Source of the DNA: Polytrichum commune
Lineage: Eukaryota > Streptophyta > Polytrichopsida > Polytrichales > Polytrichaceae
Length of the DNA: 64,000 nt
NCBI GenBank assembly: GCA_950295325.1
Contig: OX485806.1
Coordinates: 31,246,001 to 31,310,000, forward strand
Reading direction: 5' to 3'
Shown: piece after piece, positions 45,831-59,063 of the stretch
How the letters are laid out: each line of letters begins with the position of its first letter
Position numbering within the stretch: the stretch's first letter is position 1
Made by a program: the position numbers and the translations under genes
The notes under the pieces: model-generated
The model's database searches: none
What the model saw: the letters and a program-made list of their open reading frames with translations, nothing else
What the model was told of the DNA's origin: nothing

Positions 45831-48800
45831 TTATTTGGACACAAATTGAAACAAATTCAATTGCAAGGGAGAAGCACAAACCACCATGGGAGAACCAACG
45901 CAAAACCGAGGGGACTCAAGGAATAATACCCATTTGGGGCCTAAACTTTCAAATAATTGATCAATTGCTACGAGTAACAATAAGACCTTTGACACACCAT
46001 ACCGGGTCAATTTCATGAAGAACATTCACATAGGCAACATCTGGAGCTTTTTCCAAGTCATGGAGAGTCAACTACCACTTCAATCTATTATAATCAAGTA
46101 AGCAATCCCACACCATTTGGTGCATCTTTTCCAAAGGCCATTGACTGGCATTGAAAACTAAATCATTACGATGACACCAAATATTCCATGAGATACCACT
46201 TCTCCAAGAAGAACCAAATTCTACTGAAATCTTTTAGGGATTTGATGAGTGGTTGATTGAAGAGGCATTGCGTCATTGGAAAAGACTTATGAGGGCCAAG
46301 GTTACCTCCTTTCATAAAGAGCTGCCAAATGATGTTAGATGCATAGCGCCAAACTTGTTGAGCTAGCACATAATTGAAGAACACATGCTCCACCAATTCC
46401 ATGGCGCTTGAACCACAATGAAGACAACTTTTGTCAATCTACGTAGCCATCTTCCCACGCCATTTGTTCACTGCCACCGCCTTGTGAGTAGTTGACCAAA
46501 GGAAGGCCACTTCCTTATGTGCGTTGTGTTTATGTAAGATGATGTTCCATCGAAGGGAAGTGGAAGGAGGAATTTTTACTCCACCACTTACATGGGATCA
46601 ATCTTATAAGAGGCACATGGGTAGTGATTCATGGCCTGTCAAGCTTGGCCAAGTACGCCAAGAAAAGTGAAACTTTGAGCCACCACCATCGTGTCAAGTC
46701 AAAGAAAATTTGGTCCAATTATCCAAAGAACAAGTTGAATTGAGTTTGCACACTTCCTCGGCATATCCTTATCCACCCTAACCCTTGGCATCCAACTTCA
46801 GAAATCCATTGTAAGTACCTCAATCCTCGCATTTGGTTTCACCTTAGTAAGGTGAAATGTTGCAACCCAACATTGGGTTTAGGGAAGGTGCCCATGAAGT
46901 TCACACTAAATTCCACTAGATCAAAACTAAATCTTTGACTTATCATGCGTAATCTACCCATCCCGGCATCATATCCTCTGTGTTTTTATACAAACCAACC
47001 CATTCATGTGAAGTAGGTTTAGTATCATTTTGTCTACGCATCCTCCCACATAAAAACCATAGCACTCCACTAGCTTGGCCATAAATCAGAATAAACCTTA
47101 GCAAGGGAGAATTTGGTCCTAGCTCGCCCCCTAGGGAGTGGATTCTTTCATACCACGTACGAACTAACATGAGTATAAGAAGGGGTATTATTTGAGGCAT
47201 TAGCCTACATAGTACACATAAGGAAAGGTTTTTTTTTTCACTAGTGTGTACATCTAAAAAGGCTATCAATTTGTTGGAAGCAAAGGTAGATGTACATAAG
47301 GGGCCCTAGGGTTTAGAGATTTTTTTTGTTAGTAGATGTGTTAGTTTCATCCAATTCACATTTCCATCCATTGTTGTCATATGGTCATAGTCCTCAATAA
47401 CTACCATGTATGTTCTTATTAAGGTTTGCATTTGGTTTCTAGGTTTTTCTCTATAAACTTCTCACATATGGGGGGGTTATAATTTCATAGAGACCCATGC
47501 ACGTCATTTAAGTTTCAATAAAGAGTCAATCCCCTGGGCTTCCTCCCATCTCAAAAAAAATTCATGCTAGGGTCCCAAATATCATGGAAAATCCTCAAAC
47601 CTTATGAAGAACAATACCCCTTCCATGGTGATACCGAAATAGAGGCCTTGGTACTCGAATTGCCACCAAAGGTTAAGTTGCAAATTTCCTCTGAGCATGA
47701 TGGAGAGATAAAGGTAGATGTGCATGTCATCACCTTCCACAATTGAGCAACATGACGCCATACTTTTGAACTGCCTTTGATATAAAGATTGGGAGAAAAC
47801 AACCAAAGAGAGGAGGGACCCAAAGATCCATGGCAAGGCAGTTGCAATTGCATGATTCATTCCCTTTAAAGAATTTGCAAATTTGACTAGCTAGGTAGAA
47901 GCATTTGATTTCTCCACTTGCTCATGAGCGCTTTCATAGCGTCCTCCAGAGAAGTAAAACTCATGCCACCAACTTTCCTAGGCAACATATAGTCACCTTA
48001 GCTAACATGGGCTTTTGCCGTGTTGTCCGAGCCCGAATAGGGGTAATTACGGGGCAAAGCCTTAATCTTTCCCAAGGCTTTTTTTGAGCCCACCAAAATC
48101 ACAATGGAATACCAAAGGGAGGACATCAACACATGGTTCACAATGAATGTCATGCTAGCAATTGGCAAATGTGTGGAGCTTTAGTACCTGAGTTTGGCCT
48201 TGACCTTGTTGGTAAGAAACTGTCCACATTTTGTAATTCCATATGTAGACCAAAAATGATGCCAAGTAACTTGGGAAGGTCTCCATTTGTAGCCCATTTC
48301 CATTGAAATTTTTCCACCTAACCCGGACGAGTTCCTTAGTTGCACCAATAAACTACACTTCTGTGCCAATTAATCTCCAATTTGGAAGCAAACCCATACT
48401 TTTGAAGAGTCACAACCAAGTTATCCACGCTAGCTTCTTCCGCTCTCATAGTAAATGATATATCATCAACATACTAGCTAATTATATGTTGGAAATTGCA
48501 TTGAGGAATAAAACCGCCTTTGATAAGGCTAGTCCTTGCTTCATTTGTAACTGCAACATTGATGCTTATGTAACAATAGTAAACAAATGTGAAGCTAAGG
48601 CAACCATGTCAAACACCTCTATGACGATCAAAAGGACATGTCACTTGGTTATTAATGTTGATTGAAATTGTTGCATCTTGGAACAACAACCTAGTGATAT
48701 TAGTAAAGGAGTAATTCATCCCTATTTTCTCCATTACTTTGAACATAAATAGCTAGTTAACTCTATCATAGGTTTCGCTAAAATCCAATCCAAGAAAGTT

Positions 48801-48885
48801 GAATCTTGGTGTGACTCCTTAACCCATTGAATTGATTCATGCGTGAGAAGAATGTCATCCATGATGAATCTAAGCAGAAGAAAGC
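45831..48885 (-). pseudogene. L1-type LINE ORF2 remnant (reverse transcriptase + zinc-binding tail)
   Basis: On the minus strand the reverse transcriptase core appears first. It has FLGLDFSETYDRV near 48800-48765, DRHRGV then HGCLSF near 48635-48600 (the RGxRQGCPLSP motif, decayed), and YVDDISF at 48474-48454 with the catalytic YVDD intact. RT thumb words follow (WKISMEMGYKW, 48300; GGMSFTSLEDAM, 47960). A zinc-binding domain (CLHCGSSAMELVEHVFF, about 46435-46385) and a tail (WCHRNDLVFNASQW near 46165) close the protein. Several stops and frameshifts break it, and a family-3 MITE sits at 47128-47535. No endonuclease domain precedes the RT, so the copy is 5'-truncated at about 48885. It cannot make a working protein. 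Confidence 0.85.
47128..47535. mobile_element. MITE family 3, copy 5, inserted in the LINE remnant
   Basis: Left end CCTAGGGAGTGGATTCTTTC and right end AATAAAGAGTCAATCCCCTG flank an interior colinear with copy 4 (AACTAACATGAGTATAAGAA, TTATTTGAGGCATTAGC, CTTATTAAGGTTTGCATTTG). LINE-derived sequence lies on both sides, so it inserted after the LINE. Confidence 0.75.
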
Positions 48886-49787
48886 AATTTGATCACTATC
48901 TAGGATAACAAACTCAAACTAGTAATCTTATAATTTCATTATTTCTTAAAGTAATCAAATGGAAAAAAAATATATATATATATTTTTGATCAAAACATTG
49001 CATTGATGTGACATACTTACACACACTATGGACTTTTTTTGGCACCCATAGATTTGAGAATGGTGATCACTAAACCCTAATGCAATAAACAACCTAATGA
49101 AACATAATACACAATATAGCTAAGAAAAATACTTGTACAAAATGCTTACTTGAGTTTACAAATGAGTCTAGCCCATCCTTGAGTGCGAGTGTGTGTGAAG
49201 CATCCTCCTCTCACTCCGAGCTCTCTCTTTCTCTCTCTCTCTCAAATACATACGTTGACTGGGCAAGGTACTATGTAAAGTGATTTCACGCTTAATGAGA
49301 CTAGACCAATCATGTGAATTGAATGCTTGTTTTTTCAACAATACTTTGAATTATTACTTGAGTATCGGGACAATGAACCTTGTCCAAAAACTTGGGAAAT
49401 TTCACATTGATGGCAAATCCAACGATGCATTTGTCTTGATGCACTTGTAGAGAAGTGCTTGCAAGTTATGGCTCGAAATTACAAATGATCAAGTTCATTG
49501 AATAATAAGGCAAACACAAACAACAAAGGCCATGGATAAGCCCTATCCACAAGCATAATATAAAGCAAAGACAGATAGGGTTGAGTACTGATTTTGGGTT
49601 TCTCTCAACCAATGATTTATGTTTTCCTATCCTTAGAATAATATCATTAATGCTCATTTTGAAGGTAGTGGTCGTCCACTTTGGGATCTTTAACACAATT
49701 GAACACAATCTATGCCTTAATTCATAGTAATTCGAAGCGTATAAGCTTGCACTTAAAATACAACGAGACTTTTGTTAATTGATGTTT

Positions 49788-49788
<1 letters not shown>

Positions 49789-49840
<52 letters not shown>
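49789..49840. repeat. compound microsatellite (AT)9(GT)17
   Basis: Perfect AT run passing into a perfect GT run, a common way for GT repeats to arise. Confidence 0.95.
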
Positions 49841-49841
<1 letters not shown>

Positions 49842-50178
49842 CTCCACCTAATTGACGAGTTTACATAAATTCCATGAATGTTTATACATCCCAAGTGGCC
49901 ATGTGCTTACATTGAGAGAAAGTTGTCGTATATGAGCTTTATATTCATTGATGAGCAAAAATATTAGAAAATCATATGTAGCTTGGAAGTTAAATGTTAA
50001 GAAGATTTAACACAAAAAATTAGCTTCCTAAACCACAAATAAGAAATATGGGGCACAATTGAGATAAATTAACCATGATTTTTTAAGCAACATGTTTCAA
50101 CATTCATGGAAGAGAAGCACACTTAGATGCAACAATCCGCTCTTGCCAATAGGATTTCCAATACAAGGGTCCAAGGGC

Positions 50179-50200
50179 GGGGGGGGGGGGGGGGGGGGGG
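50179..50200. repeat. homopolymer of 22 G
   Basis: Longest G run in the window. Could form a quadruplex, and is a place where the read or assembly length may be unreliable. Confidence 0.9.
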
Positions 50201-51954
50201 CATTGCAAGTGAAGAAAAATTCCTATTGGTTGTCGGTTCATGGACCTATATGAACTATGAATCCAAATATCCCCTTCTAGGTGGATTTGAGCCGATTGTA
50301 AATAGTTGCTTGTGGTGAATAGAAGGCATGCATTCCAAATAGGTTAGCCACAAATGCTCAGTGTAGAGTAGTAAACCCGCATGCAAACAAAGTGTATTTA
50401 TTAGGAAGCTTATTTCTAAGAGAATTTCAGGGACCATTCCATTATATAATGTCGAAATCTGAGTTTCTATGTTGTAGTTGATTTCATTATAAACTTGGTG
50501 TTTTTCTTTTCTTTTTGTTGGTATCATATATTTCATATAAATTTATTCATACCAGATCTCTAGAAGACAACAAATTTGCACATGTGTAGTGTGGTGCCAA
50601 CAATTGCTCGAGCTTCCAAGTAGCACAAGAGAATCACAACCAATGAAACAACAAACAAGTTTAGGATGGCTATGAAATATAAACAAAATAACACTACAAC
50701 AAAACACAAACATGTTAGCAAGCACGTGCGTATAGACTGAAGCTTGGTGAAGAGGACATCAAAGGTTCATTCCAACCACTAAGATATTTACTTTCTCACA
50801 CCTCCACCAAAATCACACAAATACAATCTCAAGGTCCTCCACCAAGTTCTTAATTCCAAAGAAGCGACAACAACGCTTGATTGTCCAAACCCTAAAACTC
50901 TATGCAAACGGTCAACCAATCCAACATACAAGAAAAAGGAGAAATCCATACAAAACCCAACCCTGACGTGAAACCTATTCATATTGTTCGATACCCTTTA
51001 GGGTACCACATGATATCCGCCTTCGTAGTTACAACACTTACCCGACTTTATTCTATGACATGATCCTAAGCACTTTGTACTCTCTCCAACCTATATTAGG
51101 TATAATATTTTCTACTGCCCTCCACTATCTTATATCCTAATTAAAAAAAAATCAAGCTACATATTTCATGTGAGATTCTTTCCAAACTTTGAGTTGACTT
51201 TACAACAATTTTAGTTTTTATCTATTTTTGAGTAAAGTGAAGCCTTTCCTTGCTCTTGAGTTGTTTACAAGATTTGCACTAAGTGCACTTTCCAAGCACT
51301 TATGCAAGATGACATGACTTGGGAATATTTCATGATGTAAATCTACTTTCTTTCTTCCTTCCTACTTTCCCCTTTTCCTTTTGCTAGATGTGTTTGGCAC
51401 ATAAGAGGGGTACTCCACTAAATGTTGTATTTAATGTCACTTACTATTTGGAATTATGCAATGCTATATCTATTTACTATCAAATAAAGTTGGTAATGAC
51501 TTTAAAGGGAGACCGACCTTGTGGCCGTTTTCACATGTGTTCAAATATTTGTGTCTTGTTCCCAACCTTCAACCACAAAGTTTAGTATCCTCAAGTGCTT
51601 GGGCATCATTGTTTCACCCCACCTTGCCACCACGCCATGCCCTTTGAATATGCAAGAAACAAAAATACAATAAAGGTGAGGAATGTCCACATCATAGCCC
51701 CTAAGAATGGTGAGGTAGGATGTGTATTATAGTAATCTCCTACTTAGGGATGCACTTTTGAATTGGAGCCAAACCGGCATTGAATGTAAAGCTTAAAAAA
51801 TTCATACATTCGCGGCAAATGACTCTACATGATATGTGCAAACAATAAAGTATGAACCCTAATTTTTGTCCAAAAAATTGCACACTTAATTGGGATGAGT
51901 ACTTAAACGGGTGCGTACTTAAGCGGGAGAACACTGTACTTGGAAACTTGTTCA

Positions 51955-52194
51955 CTTTGCACCCACTTCTCGTAGGATATGAAACATGCGATTAGTGCAA
52001 GACGATCCAAATTGTGCATGTAGCCATTTTGCCTCAAATTCTCATATGAATGTCTTATTCATTATCAAAGTGAGGATTCTTGTGCTCATCAAGTGGTCAC
52101 ACATGTCACCCCAATCATGTTGAACGTTGAGCCAAGAATGGTTGCCATGTTTTGAGTGAATGTCCAATCTCTTTCAAGAACACGTCTTTCAGGT
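51955..52194 (-). repeat. dispersed repeat family R4, copy 4
   Basis: CCCACTTCTCGTAGGATATG, TTCATTATCAAAGTGAGGAT and AGAACACGTCTTTC are the reverse complement of copies 1-3. A family-1 MITE begins directly at its end. Confidence 0.6.
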
Positions 52195-52671
52195 CACTTC
52201 ACACACGAGACTGAGAGCCCGTGACCATTCCACTTCAAGCACTCACATTGGTGGAAAAGGCGGAGCCGGTCCAAGTTCACTTCACACTATGCTTGACGGA
52301 CCAAGGTGAATGCAAGATGGACGTAAGTCTACATGGATTCCTACATGGTATCAAATGGATCATATTTCATGCTCACTTGGATTATTTTCAAAAACCACCT
52401 CTTTGGGGTAGGCCTAACACAAAACAAGGAGACCATGGCACTCCGAACGCTCACAACCATTGATTTATCCTATTTCATCATGTCCGAGGACCCGCATGAA
52501 TAGAAATTCATTGAAAAAACATTTGGTTGAGGGCCCGGTCACATATGACTTCACACTACACTTGAAGGTCCATGACCACACTACATGATTTGGGAGGTGT
52601 GTTGGGACGGCCTTTAGACACTTTCTTTTGGGCTCTCACAATCTCATGGTCATGGCTCTTGGCTCGTATGT
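52195..52671. mobile_element. MITE family 1, copy C (~477 bp)
   Basis: Starts GGTCACTTCACACACGAG and ends with the inverse CGTATGTGAAGTGACC; the terminal G of the other copies is missing. The interior is the reverse complement of copy A and colinear with the left arm of the palindrome at 14589. It is inserted at the end of an R4 repeat. No clear target duplication. Confidence 0.85.
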
Positions 52672-52870
52672 GAAGTGACCATGAGTTTGAAAAACGACCG
52701 GTTGAAGTTCAAGACCTTCAAGAAAATCACCCATCATTTTAGAGGCATATACAAAATACGCCTCAAATCAATAAAGAAAAACCGAAAGATCACAACATGG
52801 AGTAACCGGTTGGACTTGGAGACACAAGGAATTTGACCAATGATCCCCCAAAACCCCGTGGACCAGAGTT
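52672..52870. repeat. diverged relative of the 39823-40635 repeat unit
   Basis: Words TTGAAAAACGACCGGTTGAA, ATCATTTTAGAGG, AAGATCACAACATGGAGTAA, CCGGTTGGACTTGG and CCAATGATCCCCCAAA follow the order in that tandem unit and the flank at 39790-39905. Confidence 0.55.
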
Positions 52871-53129
52871 CGGGAAGTTTGTGAAGCCTTAGTGGCTAAT
52901 TGCCGGTAGTTGCTACGAAGGGTCGGATTTTTCCAATTTACATCGGCAAGAGCCGGTCTTTTGTAAAATCAATCGGCCAATTGCCTATATTTTCATATTT
53001 TCATTGGCCAATATCCGATTAAATGGAATTCATATCGGCACTAATTGTTTAAAAAATGTATGAAAAGTTATTAGAAATCATTTCTTAGTACAAAATCTTG
53101 AATAAGTGAAAAGAAAGGCATGTTCAAAA

Positions 53130-53215
53130 CTTTAAATTTGAAGAGTTAATATCCTTGGCAGGAATTGAACCTAGCAATGCCTTCACCGCTTGAAGGCCAA
53201 GGGTCCCCCAATTCT
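53130..53215 (-). other. tRNA-like pol III boxes, possible SINE head
   Basis: The minus strand holds GGTTCAATTCC (53161-53171), an exact B box. An A-box-like TGGCCTTCAAGCGGTGAAGG lies upstream (53181-53200), at tRNA-like spacing. No acceptor stem can be paired, so it is not an intact tRNA. No A tail is obvious. Confidence 0.35.
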
Positions 53216-54660
53216 TCATAGAAGCAATTGGATTTGGTCATGGAAAGGTTGCGTAATTCAAAAAGTTTAAGGTTTAGGGTACTTCCTCAAGTGCATCATC
53301 AGATGCCCCAGACAAATAGCGCTCTGGATGCTTCCGGTTGAAATCCAATATCTCACAAGAAGAATCGGCTACATTTCCGGGACATTTTCTGGTCCATCGG
53401 CTAATTGCCGGAGGATTGAAATTACAGTCGGATTGCCATCTGATGGTTGGAAATTTGGACCGGCCATGAGGGGAAATCCATCGGCTGTTAATGAACTAGC
53501 CGTCGGTTCTCCCCGAACATAGCCATGGACACTGTTCTCATGAGTGTTATATGTGTGGTTGATTTTTTGTTTTTTTTTAATTTATTTCAATAATAATAAT
53601 AATTCCATAAAGCAGAGGTGCAGCCTTCTGCTTCCCATAGAGAGACACAAACAAGCAAAAGGCTCACACTGACGGGCACACCTTTTGCATGATGTGGGTT
53701 TATTGGCTTCCAAGATTTATCGATGGAAGTTGCAACCGTGCATGGCCATATGATAAGGAACCGTTTGGAACCGGCCAATACCAAAATTCCCAATGCATAG
53801 TACAAAATTCACAAAAAGCTAGGTACCGATGCCGCAAGAAACCCACCCATGATTGATTGATGGCCAATTGCGTCAACTACATGCATATATACATACATCC
53901 CAACTTCATCCATAAGTTCTTTTTTGAAAAAAAAGCTTGAAGGGTGGGTTTTTCATTAGGGTCCATGCCCCCAAAAACATGGGGGTCCAAACACCGCCTC
54001 CATGGGACCTTGCTTTTGGGCTGTAGATTGGACAATAAGCTTGAGATGTTAGTTTCTCGAATTGGGTGGAGTGTTTTTTTGAGTTGGGGCTGATAGGATT
54101 TCGGCAAGGAAATGGTGTCATATTAGCCCCCCTCTCCCTCCCCCCCCCCCCCCCTCGTTTTCACATACTTTGGACTTGGTTTTAACCCCTTTGGGTTCAA
54201 GTCCAAGTCTTTTAAAAAATTACTAAAAAGTGTCATCCAAAATCAATGACTTAATAAAGAGGATATGTACCTCCGATGGTGGATCTTATTGTATGGATTA
54301 GTTTATTGCAAAGTTAGGATTGTTTGCACATTATTGCAGTCATCCATGTAAGACTATTAGGTTGAGTAGACAAATTTAGTAGTTCTAAGGGGAGGGTGCA
54401 CAACGCCACCTTTCTGTGCAGTGTTGTGAAGCATGCGCCACAGTTAAAACATGTTATTTGTTGGTGAGAAGGCCATGAACGTGTACATTGTTGTCGATGG
54501 GGCAGAGGTGGTTGCTTTAGACAAAACGCCCGCTTTTCAACTTTCAACAGTGAAATGGCTTGGGTTTTTCTTTTGCTTCTCTCCGTTGATCCCTAATTTA
54601 ATGTGAAGAGTGTTCTTCACGTTACGACTACATAAGAAATACCCACGGGTTTTATGACAG
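53216..54660. other. intergenic, no gene seen
   Basis: (AAT)n at 53588-53602 and 15 C at 54140-54154. The words ATCGGCTAATTGCCGG and GTCGGTTCTCCCC recur in 52890-53515, suggesting an old repeat. No recognised gene. Confidence 0.5.
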
Positions 54661-54897
54661 GAGGGAATTGTTGCATGTGAATGTCCCTCTCATCCATCAA
54701 TGTTAAAAACCTACACTCTATAAACTTGTGCTTTATATATGTCAAACATGGCTCAACACACTATTCCATGGTCTTTGAAGTTGAATCCGGTGCCAAGTTA
54801 TCTATGTAAAAATAGTAACCTCCGACCTACGTGCTAGTTCCATGCGTTCTAGTGGGATGAACGAGAGGTTACACTTGTAAAGCAATAATTCCATCTC
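54661..54897. mobile_element. MITE family 5, copy 2
   Basis: GAGGGAATTGTTGCATGTGA at the left and AAAGCAATAATTCCATCTC at the right. CCTCTCATCCATCAATG pairs imperfectly with GGATGAACGAGAGG. Interior words TCTATAAACTTGTGCTTTAT and GGTCTTTGAAG match copy 1. Confidence 0.65.
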
Positions 54898-55544
54898 ATC
54901 CAGCTTTATAGTTGAATATATACCCCGAATAGTATAGTGTTTGAATGTGACAATAACTACTTATAACTTATAAAGGTAGTGGAAGCTTATCTAGGCTATC
55001 ATGCAAATACACTTGATTGGATGAGGTCAACCATTCCATGAATGTCCCTCAAGTGCTCGAAGATGGATTTCACCCACCCACACCCGAAAGCCTACCAAAT
55101 ACATGGAATTACCAACTTAGGATCGGCACTTGTCTTTTGAGTCCATCATAGGTAGTTAGTTATTCCAACCGGTGGCCGGGACGGCCTTTGCAATCCATTG
55201 ATTCACTCTCTTAACCCTTAAAGGACATATGCTTTCCCGATACCACACCCAAAATATCTTTTAAAATTCATTTAAAGCATGATTAACCAATTAATTTACA
55301 TAGGCTCTATTCTAAAGAAGTATAGATCTTGCTAAGGTGCTCGATTTGGCATTCTAAAAACCCCATTTGGTGCAATGGAGTAGAAGTTTTGAACAAGATT
55401 CTCCCAAAATAATACCAAGCCCGTGGGGCAGCATTGTCCTTTAAGGGTTAACACATCCCAAACTCTTGAAATTGTATGTCAAGGCCTACAATTGGCGTTT
55501 CCTACATCGAAGGTAGATGGGCCTTAAATGGTTACCTTTTCTTT
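54898..55544. other. intergenic, no gene seen
   Basis: No recognised gene or repeat. Confidence 0.5.
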
Positions 55545-55855
55545 CTGACGAGCCCGCTTTTCTAGGATATGAAACACGTGATTCGTACAAGATGGTTAGC
55601 AAATTCAAATTGAGGCCATAGCCACTTTCCTCATAGTTTTTGGAGCTCGTGTGAGCATCTTATTCATTACCAAAGTGAAGATTCTTGTGCTTCCAAAATG
55701 GTCATTATATAGGCCCCCCTCAGTCCTATTGACTTTTAAGCCTAGAATGTAATCATATTTTGTGCATGCAATCCAATCTCCTTTAAACGTATGTTTTCTA
55801 AATATCCATTCTTGGAGCCACACTAAATCACGTACCACTCAAATACATGTGTTCT
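55545..55855 (-). repeat. dispersed repeat family R4, copy 5
   Basis: AGCCCGCTTTTCTAGGATAT, ACAAGATGGTTAGCAAATTC, CACTTTCCTC and ATTCATTACCAAAGTGAAGA are the reverse complement of the family order. Confidence 0.6.
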
Positions 55856-56099
55856 GATAACAAAGTAATTGAAGAAGGCATGTCTATCTTATAGCCATAA
55901 AATACACCCGCTTACTACTTCACTCTCAATGAATATAAGAAAAATTGCAACCAAGCCCCGAAACCTCTACAATGTTTATGGTATTTAGTGTTATCAGACC
56001 AATAGTAACTTTGTGTAGGACACATCGACGATCAACAACTTGACCATTAGCGTAGCCTCGCGACATTTGGTGCTAGTGTGCTTACTGACATCTTGGGCA

Positions 56100-56266
56100 T
56101 TAGTATGCTCAATACTATCTTTCTCTATCCTATTAGAATGTAAACACATGACACTTGTCGTTAGTATGCTCGATACTCTTCAGACTTTGTTTTGCATTTT
56201 AGTTTGTAAACACATGACACTTAGTGTGTTCAATGCTATCTTCCTCTTTCATATTAGATCGTAAAT
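56100..56266. repeat. tandem repeat, ~60-bp unit, 2.7 copies
   Basis: Units start TTAGTATGCTC (56100), TTAGTATGCTC (56161) and TTAGTGTGTTC (56221); each has AT(A/G)CTATCTTC-like and GTAAACACATGACACTT words. Confidence 0.8.
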
Positions 56267-57363
56267 CTATCATCTCAAGTGCTACAATGCGATACGTTAA
56301 ATATCATCACACCATAATTAAGCTTCTTTATTTTAAAAAGTTAGTTAATGTGGACAATTAGTGGACATGACACTTCCATGCCTCTAGCAACCTAGTTTAG
56401 AGTGATCGCCAAGAGTGTACGTGACACTAAATACCATGATGGTATAAATCCTTCTCACCCTATTATTTTGTCATCTAACTTTGAAACATCTCACCTACTT
56501 CCTAGGCCTTCAACCCAACCCACATCCTTTTAACCACAACATTTAGACACTACAAGGCAAATGACATTTTGTTCATGTGGCCATTCTATTTGTCTTTTGA
56601 GATGCCAATTCCCTTGATCATTATAGTCAAGCATAATTTTTGCAAGCCACGAAACATTATTAGACCTCGAATTATATTTTTGTGGGTGAGGCCTACATTG
56701 ATATGTGCAATGAGGTTGTCCCACACACAAAAATAAAGAAGTATGATGGTTGTTTTTAATGTGGTTACTATATGGATGAATAAACAAAGTTATAAGTCTT
56801 TATAACGTGGTTTTGACCCAATGTAATTTGCATGGGTAAAAAAATAACTTAACTGCATATACTAATGTAGAAGTTTATGCATGACGATGCCACAAAGAGT
56901 ATTATGAAAAAGAACGTACAATATAAAGATTGAATAATATTATGCCCTCTCCCCCACCTCATTAATAAGTTTGTGGATAGCACGTGAAATTACTATGGTT
57001 GTAGAGTGCATTATTTTTATAATTTCTTTCGATACATAATTACCTTTACAAGTTTGCCACTTGTCACATGTACGTTGGTTGTGACCCAGTAAACCCCTAG
57101 CATGCGCAAAAACTCATTTTGGGCACCTACGTTAAGAAGCAATAACATTAAGAAGCAACTACGTGATAGTTTGTTCCCAAAGAAAGAGGTTGCAATTGAA
57201 ATAATAATAATTAAAAACTCTAATGATTTATAGTTGCTTGTTCAGAAGTTCACAATATGCAACCTGAATACTCATGTGGGATAGTCTAAAATTAAACAGA
57301 GAATTGCGTTCATGTGATATCTTATCCCGTGGAATGCAACGAAAAAGTTGTGTAATGTTATTA
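56267..57363. other. intergenic, no gene seen
   Basis: AT-rich, no recognised gene. Confidence 0.5.
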
Positions 57364-58467
57364 GGGGCCGTTTACACCATGGACCATGAAGTCGTCCCAA
57401 GGCCCTATAAAATATGTGATTGGATGTTGAAATCGTCTTGAGACCACTTCAACTTACACCAAGGGAAAAATAAAATGTGAAAGTGACCATGGAGTTCGAG
57501 GTCCCAAAAGACATATTTTAAGGCCTACATTATCCATTGACATGGTCCCACGGGTAGATCACTTAGTGCATTTTAAAAACGATGTGCGGCATAATATAGA
57601 GAGGATTAAAATCATTTGAAATAAAAATTATAAAGGAATTCCAAATAATGAAGGGGCCATTAAATGTAGACAATCCCATTATAAGTAAGTTACATGAACA
57701 TAAAACGTGGGCCATTATTTTTTTGTAAAATTAATATAGGGGCTGAAGATAAGGATCCTAGAAGGTATGTTTAGTATGGTGTGTAAATGGGTTTAGGACT
57801 CACGGGGATGGATGATAAGTGGGATTTCCGTCTGTCCAAAATTACTTAAAAGGAATATAGAGTACAAAAAATTGCAGTGACTTGGACAATATAAGTAATG
57901 AAAGGGTGCAAACAAATGGGCCATTTTTGAAATTTAAGTAATTATAGGGAGGCTTTAATTAAGCCCTTGAAGGTAAATAGCCCCAAAACAAAAAACCCCC
58001 AGCCGCACGTGGTGCACAAAAATGCCTTAGAGTGATCTACCCGTGCATGGTCCAATGGGTTTTTCAGTGGGAGAGGCAAAAGAGGTGATCTAGTAATAAA
58101 ATGGGCAAGGGCCCATGGCAAAGATATATTGTTATAATAAAATCTGAATGTCTTTTTTCTATTTGGGTTTGTTTGGAAGAAAAGATGAAGACAAGAGAAT
58201 GGTGAAACTTGATTTATTTTATTTTATTTTATTTTATTTTAAAACTGTCCTTTTGGGCATACACTAAGAAAAAATCAGCACATTCACTTATGGGTGCATG
58301 GTCATTCCTCTTGGTCCACGTTTGGTCCACACCTAGTGAGAGACCCAAAGGCTTTGTAAATTGATTTTCTAAGAAACTGTACCACGAAAGTCGGACCATG
58401 AAGTCGGACCATGTAAAAAGACCATCTTCCATGGTCCGAGTTCACGGTCCATAGTGTATACCAACCC
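57364..58467. mobile_element. Harbinger/Tourist-like MITE, copy 1, with nested insert
   Basis: Starts GGGGCCGTTTACACCATGG and ends CCATAGTGTATACCAACCC, with TTA on both sides (57361-57363 and 58468-58470). A 3-bp TTA duplication and GGG/CCC ends are the marks of PIF/Harbinger MITEs. The related copy 59957-60564 is inverted. A hAT-like MITE is nested at 57549-58045, so the element proper is about 600 bp. An (ATTTT)n run lies at 58211-58240. Non-coding. Confidence 0.88.
57549..58045. mobile_element. nested hAT-like MITE (497 bp, 8-bp target duplication)
   Basis: Starts CACGGGTAGATCAC and ends with the exact inverse GTGATCTACCCGTG. CATGGTCC stands on both sides (57541-57548 and 58046-58053), an 8-bp duplication typical of hAT elements. 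The related Harbinger copy at 59957-60564 carries the unoccupied site, whose reverse complement reads GACATGCTCCAATGGG. Interior AT-rich, non-coding. Confidence 0.93.
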
Positions 58468-58470
58468 TTA

Positions 58471-59063
58471 GTAAGCGTTCAATATTCTTGTCAAAATTAT
58501 ATGTTTAAATGCATGTATCATGCGATTTATGAGCTTGTGAAAACATACATTAAGTTATGCCACGAGCCTCTACCTCGAACAATGTGTGGGATTGTAATAA
58601 GAGGAGGGAAATCAAAGGAGCTAGCTAGGAGAGGTCCCAAATCAATCTTTGTTGACTTTCTTTCAAGCGTTTTGTTAATAACATAGCCATGTGCATTATA
58701 TTATTTGAACACAAGGAACGCATATTGTGGGACGTGTGATAATTAATTATACGCCATTATGTAAGTTAAGAAGCCAAATGGATCAATTAATTACACTTTG
58801 TCTACTAGCCATTGATGACCCACCTACCAAACTCTGAAGACACCAGTGCCCATGGAGATTTTTAGGGCATCCTCTGTTGACATCCTAGTGGATCATTTCC
58901 TAGTCCAACCACTTACATGTTGACATCTGTCAGTTTTTTTAAAATAAATAAAAAAGGTTTCCGAGGTATATTCTCGAATAAATTCCTCCAAAATGATCGA
59001 CAATTTCCCGGAAATCTTGAATTTCGATTGGTTTTCCCTCTAACCCAATCAGTTTATTTGTGA
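58471..59063. other. intergenic, no gene seen
   Basis: No recognised gene. Confidence 0.5.

Larger units (their letters stand above)
48886..51954. other. intergenic, no gene seen
   Basis: No recognised gene. Simple repeats: AT-rich tract at 48970-48984, (TC)n at 49220-49243, (AT)9(GT)17 at 49789-49840, and 22 G at 50179-50200. 51412-51490 is a one-ended fragment of MITE family 7 (ATGCAATGCTATATCTATTT). Confidence 0.55.
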
